From Acidobacteria bacterium RIFCSPHIGHO2_01_FULL_67_28 (GTDB lineage Bacteria > Acidobacteriota > Terriglobia > Acidiferrales > 2-02-FULL-67-57), in contig MEKM01000021.1 in NCBI GenBank assembly GCA_001766965.1, positions 1-11,874 on the forward strand: a stretch of DNA of 11,874 nucleotides, written 5' to 3'. This document shows, one piece after another, positions 5,428-11,874 of this stretch (within the stretch, counting starts at the first letter, position 1; each line of letters opens with the position of its first letter). The translations under genes were made by a program, and so were the position numbers. A model generated the notes under the pieces. It was given only the letters and a program-made list of their open reading frames with translations, did not search any database and was not told the origin of the DNA.

Positions 5428-6787
5428 AAATCTTGTATTTCTTGGCGTAGTGGCGAAATGACCGGTAGCTCATTCCCAGCAGCTCCGCGGCCTTGGTGCG
5501 CACACCCTGGGCGCGCTCGAGGGCGGCCATCAAGTAGGCGCGCTCCTGCTCCTGGATGTGCTTCTCGAGGTCGACGCCCTCCTCGGGGAGAAAGAGCTCG
5601 CCCGGCACCGGGGCGGCCACGCGGCTGATATCCTCCGGCAGGGCGCGCAGGCTGATTTCTTCGCCGACTTCCAGGGCCACGGCGCGCTCGATCACATTCT
5701 CCAGCTCGCGCACGTTTCCCGGCCAGGCATGTTGCCGCAAGCGCTCGAGCACCTCGGGGGCGATGCCGCGCAGCGGCTTGTGCATCTGCTCGCTATAGCG
5801 CTGCAGGAAGTGCAGGGCCAGCAGGGGGATATCCTCCGGCCGCTCCCGCAGGGGCGGCACGTGCAGGGGGATGACGCTGATGCGGTAGTAGAGGTCTTCG
5901 CGGAAGGCCTTGTCGGCCACCATTTGTTTCAGCTCTTTGTTGGTGGCGGCGATGACGCGCACGTCCACGCGGTACTCCTCGGTGCCCCCCAGCGGGCGCA
6001 CCATGCGCTCTTGCAGAACCCGCAGGAGCTTCACCTGCATGGGCAGGCTCATCTCGCCGATCTCATCCAGGAAGACCGTCCCGCCCTCGGCCGCCTGGAA
6101 GAGGCCGGGCTTGTTCTGGTTGGCGCCGGTGAAGGCGCCCTTGAGGTAGCCGAAGAGCTCGCTCTCCAGGAGCGTCTCCGGAAAAGCGCCGCAGTTGAGG
6201 GAGACGAAGGGATGGTCGTAGCGCGGGCTCAAGTCATGGATGCGGCGGGCCACCAGCTCCTTCCCCGTGCCGCTCTCGCCGGTGATGAGGATGGTGCTGC
6301 TGGTGGCGGCCACGGCGCGGGCGGTTTCCAGCACCGTGCGCAGGGGGCGGCTCTGGCCGATGATGTTGTCGCGGGCCAGCTCGCGGGCGACGCGGTGGAA
6401 GAGGTCGCGCTCGCGCCGCGTGCGCAGATACTCCTCCGCCCGGCGGACGACGGATTCCACTTCCTCCACCGTGCGGTCAGACTTGACGATGTAGCGGTCG
6501 GCGCCCAGGTTGAGCGCGCGGATGATGAGCTCCTGTGCGTGCTCCTTGCCCGTCATCAGCAGGAACACCGACTCCGGGCTCACCTGGCGAGCGAATTCGA
6601 GCAGCTCCAGGCCGTTGGCGTCCGTCAGGGTGATGTCGCAGACGACGATGTCGAAGAGCCGCTGCTCGAGCTGCGTGCGCGCTTCCTTGCCCGTGCGCGC
6701 CAGGGTCACGTCGTACTGGGCGTGGCGGAAGGCGACGGCCAGGCTTTCGCCGATGGGCTCGTCGTCCACGATGAGCAGCGTGGCCAT
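5426..6787 (-). CDS. pilR: PilR, sigma-54-dependent response regulator of pilin transcription
   Basis: This 453-residue NtrC-family activator is complete. The receiver domain (1-120) has the acidic pair D8/D9, phospho-acceptor D51, T79 and K102. The AAA+ domain (about 140-370) has Walker A GESGTGKE (170-177), GAFTGA (217-222) that contacts sigma-54, and Walker B 'GGTVFLDE' with D241/E242. The arginine-rich 'LRERPEDIPLLALHF' region and 'WPGNVRELENVIERAV' follow. A Fis-type helix-turn-helix ('TKAAELLGMSYRSFRHYAKKY') closes the protein. It would bind upstream of pilA and open the sigma-54 promoter at 5287-5302 when phosphorylated by PilS. The gene lies 29 bp after pilS. Its ribosome site is weak, so translation may depend on coupling to pilS. 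The symbol rests on family and context: pilS is directly upstream and pilA directly downstream. Confidence 0.95.
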   Translation of the reverse strand: MATLLIVDDEPIGESLAVAFRHAQYDVTLARTGKEARTQLEQRLFDIVVCDITLTDANGLELLEFARQVSPESVFLLMTGKEHAQELIIRALNLGADRYIVKSDRTVEEVESVVRRAEEYLRTRRERDLFHRVARELARDNIIGQSRPLRTVLETARAVAATSSTILITGESGTGKELVARRIHDLSPRYDHPFVSLNCGAFPETLLESELFGYLKGAFTGANQNKPGLFQAAEGGTVFLDEIGEMSLPMQVKLLRVLQERMVRPLGGTEEYRVDVRVIAATNKELKQMVADKAFREDLYYRISVIPLHVPPLRERPEDIPLLALHFLQRYSEQMHKPLRGIAPEVLERLRQHAWPGNVRELENVIERAVALEVGEEISLRALPEDISRVAAPVPGELFLPEEGVDLEKHIQEQERAYLMAALERAQGVRTKAAELLGMSYRSFRHYAKKYKI

Positions 6788-6816
6788 AGAAGCGGCTTAG
6801 TCTAACAGGAAAGGAG

Positions 6817-8457
6817 CTAGGCGGACACGCTCCGGGGCGTCTCCGCCCGCAAAGGCAGCTCGACGATGAACTCGGAGCCCGCCGCCTGCCCCGGCTGCAC
6901 CCATACCCGCCCGCCGTGGCCCTGGACGATTTGATAAACGATGGCCAGACCCAGCCCGGTGCCGCCCACAAAGGAACTCTCAAAGGGCTCGAAGATCTTC
7001 TCGCTGAGCTCCGCGGTCATCCCCACGCCGGTGTCGGTCACGCGCAGCCGGACCTTGCCATCGGCCTGCTCGACTCCGACGCGCAGGGTGCCGCCCCGGG
7101 GCATGGCTCGCAAAGCGTTGTCGCAGAGGTTCCAGATGACCTGCTTCATCTGGCCGGGGTCGACTTCGGCCCGCACGCCCCCGGGCGGGAATTGGCGCTC
7201 GACGCGGATGCTGCCGCTGAACTGCGGGTGGCGCTCGAGCAGCAGCAGGGTCTCCTCGAGCAGCGGCACCAGGTTGGTGGGCTGCCGCTGCGCCGCCTGG
7301 GCCTTGCTGTAGCTCAAGATGTCGTTCACCACCCGGTTCAGCCGCTCCGATTCGCGGCTGACGATGTCCACCAGCGTGCGCTCCTCCTCCCCCACCTGGG
7401 CGTAGCGGGCCAGCTGCCGCACCGAGCCGGCGATGGCCCCCAGGGGATTGCGGATTTCGTGGGCGATGGCCGCCGCCATTCGCCCCACCGCCGCCATGCG
7501 CTCCTTCTGGACCACCTCGGCCTCGAGCCGCTTCAGCTGGGTCAAGTCCTGGAAGTTGTAGACGTAGCCGCTGCGCGTCCCCTCCCGCGTGCGCAGCCAG
7601 GAGACGGTGACCCCCAGAATCTTTTCCTTCCCTTCCTCGCTCTGCAGCCGGACCTCCTGTCGCGTCTCCCCGAGATTTCCGGTGGCGGGCGGGAGCAGCC
7701 GGCCCAGCGCCGGGAAGCGGTCGCTCACCGAGGCTCCGCGCGCCTCCTGCACCTTCACGCCCAGAATCTCTTCCCCCGCCGGGTTCAGCAGCAGGACCCG
7801 GCCCTGCAAGTCGGTGGTCAGCAGACCGCCCCGCATGGACTGGATGATGTTCTCATTGAAGGCCTGCAGGTCTTCCAGCCGCGCCCCTTTGTCCAGCAGC
7901 TCCACTCCGGTCTTGCGCAGGCTCTCGGCCAGGTGACTGGAGAGGTACCAGACGCCGAGGAAGGCGAAAAGGTGGATGCCCAGGTAAACCTGCAAGGGCC
8001 ACGGCCCCACCACCTGGGGGTAGAGAGTCGGAATCGCTTTCAAGAGGTAGGCCGCTTCCACCAGGCCGGCAAACAGCAAGAAGGCCAGCGCCGCCAGCAG
8101 GAACGCCCCCACGCGCGAGAGCAGGATGCTGGCCACAATGATGACCAGCAAATAGAGAAACACGAAGTAACTCTCGAGCGACCCCGTGACGTAGACCAAG
8201 CCGGTCACCACCAGCAGGTCCACCGCCAGCTGCAAGTACCCTTCCACGTAGGGGTCGAGCTCCACTACCCGCAGGATGGCGTAGAAAAGCGCCAGGGCGA
8301 TCCAGAGCAGAACCAGGGTCAGGAAGTACTTGATGGGGACGGGAGAGGGAGCGAACTGGCGGACGACCAGCTCGATCCCCAGCAGGAAGAGGACGACCAG
8401 GATCCGGACTTTGACCAGCCAGGAAAGCCAGTCGCGGACTTGGCCAGCGCTGCCCAT
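6817..8457 (-). CDS. pilS: PilS, membrane sensor histidine kinase
   Basis: The 546-residue kinase begins with about six membrane segments within residues 15-175, as in PilS of Pseudomonas. A coiled linker (180-200) and a PAS domain (about 200-310, 'IIQSMRGGLLTTDLQGRVLLLNPAGEEILG') follow. The HisKA domain has phospho-acceptor H333 in 'IAHEIRNPLGAIAGS'. The ATPase domain has the N box with N443 and N447, the G1 box DTGVGM (475-480), 'FEPFESSF' (489-496) and the G2 box GGTGLGL (498-504). All catalytic motifs are intact. In Pseudomonas, PilS senses pilin level in the inner membrane and controls PilR; the same role fits here because pilR follows directly. A GC-rich hairpin lies just before the start and may hold back its translation relative to pilC. 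Confidence 0.94.
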   Translation of the reverse strand: MGSAGQVRDWLSWLVKVRILVVLFLLGIELVVRQFAPSPVPIKYFLTLVLLWIALALFYAILRVVELDPYVEGYLQLAVDLLVVTGLVYVTGSLESYFVFLYLLVIIVASILLSRVGAFLLAALAFLLFAGLVEAAYLLKAIPTLYPQVVGPWPLQVYLGIHLFAFLGVWYLSSHLAESLRKTGVELLDKGARLEDLQAFNENIIQSMRGGLLTTDLQGRVLLLNPAGEEILGVKVQEARGASVSDRFPALGRLLPPATGNLGETRQEVRLQSEEGKEKILGVTVSWLRTREGTRSGYVYNFQDLTQLKRLEAEVVQKERMAAVGRMAAAIAHEIRNPLGAIAGSVRQLARYAQVGEEERTLVDIVSRESERLNRVVNDILSYSKAQAAQRQPTNLVPLLEETLLLLERHPQFSGSIRVERQFPPGGVRAEVDPGQMKQVIWNLCDNALRAMPRGGTLRVGVEQADGKVRLRVTDTGVGMTAELSEKIFEPFESSFVGGTGLGLAIVYQIVQGHGGRVWVQPGQAAGSEFIVELPLRAETPRSVSA

Positions 8458-8461
8458 GAGT

Positions 8462-8494
8462 CAGCCCCGGGCGGGGCTGCGGCCGGCCGGCCGG
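8462..8494 (-). promoter_or_regulatory. GC-rich hairpin and CCGG repeat in the pilC-pilS gap
   Basis: CAGCCCC (8462-8468) and GGGGCTG (8473-8479) form a 7-bp stem with a 4-nt loop only 4 nt upstream of the pilS ATG. The only ribosome-site-like bases (GGGG) are inside the stem. Next to it, between the stem and the pilC stop codon, lies the self-complementary run GGCCGGCCGGCCGG (8481-8494). No T tract is present, so this is not an intrinsic terminator. It probably lowers pilS translation or trims the message between pilC and pilS. Confidence 0.5.
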
Positions 8495-9706
8495 CTAGCC
8501 GCCGCCGCCGAGCTTGGAGATCAGCGAGAAGAGCGGCAGGTACATGGAAATCACGATGCCGCCCACGATGGTGCCCAGCATGACCAGCATGATAGGCTCC
8601 ATCGCAGTCAGCAGGTCTTTGACCGCCGCGTCCACTTCTTCCTCGTAGAAGTCGCCGATCTTGTTGAGCATGGCGTCCAGGGCGCCGGTCTGCTCGCCCA
8701 CGCCGATCATCTGCGCCACCATGGAGGGAAAGACGTCGGTGGCCTTGAGCGGCTCGACGATGGTACGGCCTTCCTCCACCGCCTTGCGCACCTGCATCAG
8801 GGCCTTCTCGATGACGGCGTTGCCGGAGGTGCGGGCGGTGATGCTCAAGCCCTCCAGGATGGGCACGCCGCTGGCGATGAGCGTGCCCAGGGTGCGGGTG
8901 AAGCGGGCCGTGGCGATCTTCCGCAGCAGGATCCCGATGAGCGGGATCTTCAGCATCAAGGAGTCGAAGAAATACTTCCCGCCCGGCGTCTTGTAGTAGA
9001 AGCGGGCGCCGAAGAAGAGGGCGATGGCGCCGACGATGATGAGGATGATCCAGTTTTGCACGAAGTTGCTCAAGCCGATAACGATGCGGGTGGGCAGCGG
9101 CAAGTCGGCCCCCAGACCCAGGAAGAGCTGGGTGAAGACCGGCACCACCTTCCACAACAGCAGGATGACGACGCCGGTCATGATGGTCAAGGTAGCCGCC
9201 GGGTAGATCATGGCGGACTTCACCGCCGCCTTGAGCTTGACGTTCTTTTCGATGTAGCTGGAGAGGCGCTGGAGGATGTTGTCGAGAATACCGCCGGTCT
9301 CGCCGGCTTCCACCATGTTGGTGTAGAGGTCGTCGAAGACCTTGGGGTGCTGGCGCAGAGCGTTGGCGAGCGTGGAGCCGCCCTCCACCGAGGCGCGGAC
9401 GCCGAGCAGCGCCTTCTGGAAGGCGCGGTTGTCCTGCTGGCCGCCGAGGATTTCCAGGCACTGCACCAGGGGCAGCCCGGCGTCAATCATCACCGAGAAC
9501 TGCCGGGTGAAGATGGCCAGCTCCTTGGCGCTCACGCCGCCGCCGAAGGTGGGCATGACGAACTCCTTGCCCTTCTCCTTGATGGTGATGGGAGTGACCC
9601 GCTCGCGCCGGAGCATGGCCTGCAGGGCCTGCTTGCTCTCGGCCATGCGTTCGCCGGTGACTGTAGCTCCGGCCGACGACGTTCCCCGATAGGAATAAAC
9701 AGGCAT
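8495..9706 (-). CDS. pilC: PilC, type IV pilus inner-membrane platform protein
   Basis: This complete 403-residue protein has two GspF domains. The first covers about residues 66-190 ('FTRQFSVMIDAGLPLVQCLEIL' through 'MVEAGETGGILDNIL'). The second covers about 270-395 ('FTRTLGTLIASGVPILEGL' through 'MIGVGEQTGALDAML'). Three membrane segments lie near residues 170-190, 218-235 and 372-393. The length matches the family. PilC sits in the inner membrane, binds the cytoplasmic ATPases and passes their motion to the pilus base. The ATG at 9706 has an AAGGAG ribosome site. It lies 27 bp after pilT. It is distinct from the partial GspF-like protein at the left edge. Confidence 0.96.
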   Translation of the reverse strand: MPVYSYRGTSSAGATVTGERMAESKQALQAMLRRERVTPITIKEKGKEFVMPTFGGGVSAKELAIFTRQFSVMIDAGLPLVQCLEILGGQQDNRAFQKALLGVRASVEGGSTLANALRQHPKVFDDLYTNMVEAGETGGILDNILQRLSSYIEKNVKLKAAVKSAMIYPAATLTIMTGVVILLLWKVVPVFTQLFLGLGADLPLPTRIVIGLSNFVQNWIILIIVGAIALFFGARFYYKTPGGKYFFDSLMLKIPLIGILLRKIATARFTRTLGTLIASGVPILEGLSITARTSGNAVIEKALMQVRKAVEEGRTIVEPLKATDVFPSMVAQMIGVGEQTGALDAMLNKIGDFYEEEVDAAVKDLLTAMEPIMLVMLGTIVGGIVISMYLPLFSLISKLGGGG

Positions 9707-9733
9707 GGTGTTCTCCTTCGCCTCCTGGGTTCG

Positions 9734-10843
9734 TTACTTCTTCACCGCCGGCTTGCCGCCGCCGAGCAGGCCGGCGCCGCGACTAATCATATCCTGCAAC
9801 TCGTCGGAATTCGACGAGCGCGACATCGCCATATCGAGCGTGATCTTCTTCTGGAAGTAGACCGTGGCCAGCGACTGGTTGAAGGTCTGCATCCCGAACT
9901 TCTCCTGCCCGGCCTGCATGGCGGAGTAAATCTGGTGAATCTTGTCCTCGCGGATCAGGTTGCGGATGGCCGGGTTGGGAATCAGGATCTCCATCACCAT
10001 CACGCGGCCGCGGCCGCTGGCGTGCGCCAGCAACGACTGGCACAAGATGCCCTCCAGCACCAGCGAGAGCTGCGCGCGGATCTGCGGCTGCTGGTGCGCC
10101 GGGAAGACGTCAATAATACGGTTGATGGTGGAGACGGCGGAGTTGGTGTGGAGGGTGCCAAAGGTCAAGTGGCCGGTTTCGGCGATGCGCAGCGCCGCCT
10201 CGATGGTTTCCAGGTCGCGCATCTCGCCGATGAGCACCACGTCCGGGTCTTGCCGCAGGGCGGCGCGCAGGGCGTTGGAGAACGACTTGGTGTCGCTGTG
10301 CACCTCGCGCTGGTTCACCAGGCACTGCTTGTGCTGGTGGATGAACTCGATGGGGTCCTCGATGGTGATCATGTGCTCGGGCCGCTCGCTGTTGATTTTG
10401 TCCAGCATGGCGGCCAGCGTGGTGGACTTGCCGCTGCCCGTTGGCCCCGTCACCAGCACCAGCCCGCGCGGCTTGGCGCACAACGTCTTGACGACCGGCG
10501 CCAGGCCCAGCTCGTCGAAGTTCTTGATCTGCCAGGGAATCGTCCGGTAGACCGAGCCCACCGCCCCCCGCTGCATGAAGACGTTGGCGCGGAAGCGCGC
10601 CAGGCCCTTGATGCCGAAGCTGAAGTCGAGCTCCCAGGTCTCCTCGAAGCGGTGCTTCTGGGCGTCGGTGAGCACGCTGTAAGCGAGCTGCTTGGTCTCG
10701 GAGGCGGTCATGGGCGGCGTTTCCAGCGGGCGCAAGTGGCCGTCGACGCGGATGCGGGGCGGGCTGTTGGTGGTCAGGTGCAGGTCGGACCCGCCCATCT
10801 CCAGCATCTTCTTCAGCATCTCCGACAGGCTCAACGTGGCCAC
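9734..10843 (-). CDS. pilT: PilT, pilus retraction ATPase
   Basis: This is a 369-residue secretion-type ATPase. An N-terminal domain opens with 'GGSDLHLTTNSPPRIRVDG' (17-35). Walker A is GPTGSGKST (133-141), the Asp box is TIEDPIEF (160-167), Walker B is 'VVLIGEMRD' (202-210) and the His box 'TGHLTFGTLHT' spans 223-233. The C-terminal 'AIRNLIRE' (292-299) is the hallmark of PilT needed for retraction, and 'FGMQTFNQSL' is also typical, so this is the retraction motor and not a second PilB. The start is GTG at 10843 with a GGGAGG ribosome site. It lies 11 bp after pilB and 27 bp before pilC, in one transcription unit. Confidence 0.96.
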   Translation of the reverse strand: MATLSLSEMLKKMLEMGGSDLHLTTNSPPRIRVDGHLRPLETPPMTASETKQLAYSVLTDAQKHRFEETWELDFSFGIKGLARFRANVFMQRGAVGSVYRTIPWQIKNFDELGLAPVVKTLCAKPRGLVLVTGPTGSGKSTTLAAMLDKINSERPEHMITIEDPIEFIHQHKQCLVNQREVHSDTKSFSNALRAALRQDPDVVLIGEMRDLETIEAALRIAETGHLTFGTLHTNSAVSTINRIIDVFPAHQQPQIRAQLSLVLEGILCQSLLAHASGRGRVMVMEILIPNPAIRNLIREDKIHQIYSAMQAGQEKFGMQTFNQSLATVYFQKKITLDMAMSRSSNSDELQDMISRGAGLLGGGKPAVKK

Positions 10844-10854
10844 AGTCGCCCTCC

Positions 10855-11874
10855 CTAGCTCACAGTTTCGCGGATAACTTCTTCGATGGTGGTGACCCCG
10901 GCGGCGATCTTGATCAAGCCGCTGCGCCGCAGGCTGAACATGCCGCCTTCAATCGCCTTCTTCTTCAGCTCGAGGCCGGAGGCGCCCACCAGAATGAGCT
11001 CGCGCAGCTCGTCGGTGATCTCCATCACCTCGTAGAGTCCGGCGCGACCCTTGTAGCCGGTGCCGTTGCAGCGCTCGCAGCCCTTGCCCTTGTAGACCTT
11101 GACGGTCTTCGACTCCTCCGGGGTGTAGCCCACGTCAATCAGCGCCTCCGGCGGCAGCTTCACCTCTTCTTTGCACTCGGAGCAGATGCGCCGCACCAGG
11201 CGCTGCGCGCAGATCAAGTGAACGGCAGTCGCCACCAGGAAGGGCTCGATGCCCATGTTCATCAAGCGGCTGATGGTGGACGGGGCGTCGTTGGTGTGCA
11301 GCGTCGACAGCACCAGGTGCCCGGTGAGCGCCGCCTTGACCGCGATTTCCGCGGTCTCGAAGTCGCGGATCTCCCCCACCAGGATGATGTTCGGGTCCTG
11401 CCGCAGGAAGGAGCGCAGGGCGGCGGCGAAGTTCAGCCCGATCTGCTCCTTCATCTGCACCTGGTTGATGCCGGGGAGCTGGAACTCGACCGGGTCTTCC
11501 GCCGTCATGATGTTGGTGTCGGGCTGGTTGAGCCGGGCGACGGAGCTGTAGAGGGTGTTGGTCTTGCCGCTGCCGGTCGGCCCGGTCACGAGCACCATCC
11601 CGTAGGGCTTCAGGATCGCCTTCTCGAACTTGACCAGCGACTCCGGCTCGAACCCGAGCTTGGTCATGTCCAGCCGCAGGTTTTCCTTGTCGAGCAGCCG
11701 CAGCACGATTTTTTCGCCGAAGAGCGTGGGCAGGCAGGAGACGCGGTAGTCGAGCTCCTTCTTCTTGCCGTCCTTGGCCATCTTCAGCATGATGCGCCCG
11801 TCCTGCGGCAGGCGCTTCTCGGAGATGTCGAGCTTGGCCATAATCTTGACGCGGCTGGTGATGGCGTCGCGGAG
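10855..11874 (-). CDS. pilB: PilB, pilus extension ATPase, N-terminus cut by window edge
   Basis: The last 339 residues of the assembly ATPase are visible; the frame stays open to the last base and the first visible residues read LRDAITSRVKIMAKLDISEK. The ATG at 11841 is internal, because conserved PilB sequence continues upstream of it. Visible motifs, numbered from the window edge, are 'RLPQDGRI' (21-28), Walker A GPTGSGKT (98-105), the Asp box 'TAEDPVEF' (124-131), Walker B 'IILVGEIRD' (163-171) and the His box 'TGHLVLSTLHT' (184-194). A four-cysteine zinc site is formed by C231, C234, C266 and C269. The zinc site and the absence of the AIRNLIRE motif mark it as PilB. It powers pilus extension together with PilC. 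Known family members are about 560 residues long, so about 230 are missing. Confidence 0.96.
   Translation of the reverse strand, partial: LRDAITSRVKIMAKLDISEKRLPQDGRIMLKMAKDGKKKELDYRVSCLPTLFGEKIVLRLLDKENLRLDMTKLGFEPESLVKFEKAILKPYGMVLVTGPTGSGKTNTLYSSVARLNQPDTNIMTAEDPVEFQLPGINQVQMKEQIGLNFAAALRSFLRQDPNIILVGEIRDFETAEIAVKAALTGHLVLSTLHTNDAPSTISRLMNMGIEPFLVATAVHLICAQRLVRRICSECKEEVKLPPEALIDVGYTPEESKTVKVYKGKGCERCNGTGYKGRAGLYEVMEITDELRELILVGASGLELKKKAIEGGMFSLRRSGLIKIAAGVTTIEEVIRETVS

Noticed and set aside
6788..6816. TGTTAGACT in the pilS-pilR gap as an extended -10 promoter
   Set aside because: It is only about a dozen bases before the pilR ATG, has no -35 partner, and pilR is more simply read from the pilS transcript.
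8481..8494. CCGG repeat as part of a repeat array or CRISPR
   Set aside because: It is a single 14-base self-complementary run without spacers or other copies in the window.
8330..10858. A very long open frame on the plus strand opposite pilC and pilT
   Set aside because: It mirrors the GC-rich third-position pattern of the opposite genes, has low-complexity Gln/Gly/His-rich content with no recognisable domain, and lies over two certain pil genes. The same holds for long plus-strand frames at 3070-4752, 5558-6805 and 6916-8583.

Overview
This window is a type IV pilus (T4P) locus in a GC-rich, Gram-negative bacterium. Every gene I can support lies on the minus strand, so transcription runs from high to low coordinates. 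The two pilins carry the FSLIELL prepilin signature followed by NLLKSRMAANES and a TGIR-FF-D-S C-terminal block, a pattern I associate with Acidobacteriota. The gene order pilB-pilT-pilC-pilS-pilR-pilA followed by ABC-transporter genes also resembles Myxococcus xanthus. Acidobacteriota is my preferred assignment; a myxobacterial or other deltaproteobacterial-type host is the alternative. This is inference, not a database match.

Layout in transcription order. (1) 11874-8495: the machine core. It comprises pilB (extension ATPase, N-terminus cut off by the window edge), pilT (retraction ATPase) and pilC (inner-membrane platform), closely spaced. (2) 8457-5426: pilS and pilR, a sensor kinase and sigma-54 activator pair, separated from pilC by a very GC-rich hairpin. 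(3) 5425-4150: a 205-bp regulatory region with a well-spaced sigma-54 (-24/-12) promoter, then two tandem pilin genes. A strong intrinsic terminator sits between the two pilins. (4) 4062-765: four tightly packed genes (ABC ATPase, ABC-2 permease, TPR-type membrane-anchored protein, LolA-like carrier). Their gaps are 4 bp, 4 bp and a 4-bp overlap. (5) 687-1: the first 229 codons of a second PilC/GspF-type platform protein, running off the window.

How the parts fit together. PilS should phosphorylate PilR, which would activate sigma-54 polymerase at the promoter upstream of the first pilin. PilB and PilT power extension and retraction through PilC. The pilin message appears built for stability and for unequal output: a 5' stem-loop close to the predicted start site, a hairpin across the first pilin stop codon, then a 12-bp GC-rich terminator before the second pilin. 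The second pilin's true start is a GTG at 4638, not the upstream in-frame ATG, because that ATG lies against the terminator.

The least explained part is the ABC-permease-TPR-LolA unit. An ABC transporter next to pilA recalls the PilGHI genes of M. xanthus, where PilH is an ABC ATPase needed for pilus biogenesis. The coupled LolA-like periplasmic carrier suggests a dedicated export or lipid/lipoprotein-handling route linked to pilus assembly, but its substrate cannot be read from the sequence. No rRNA, tRNA, CRISPR array or mobile element was seen. No stretch over 300 bp lacks a gene.
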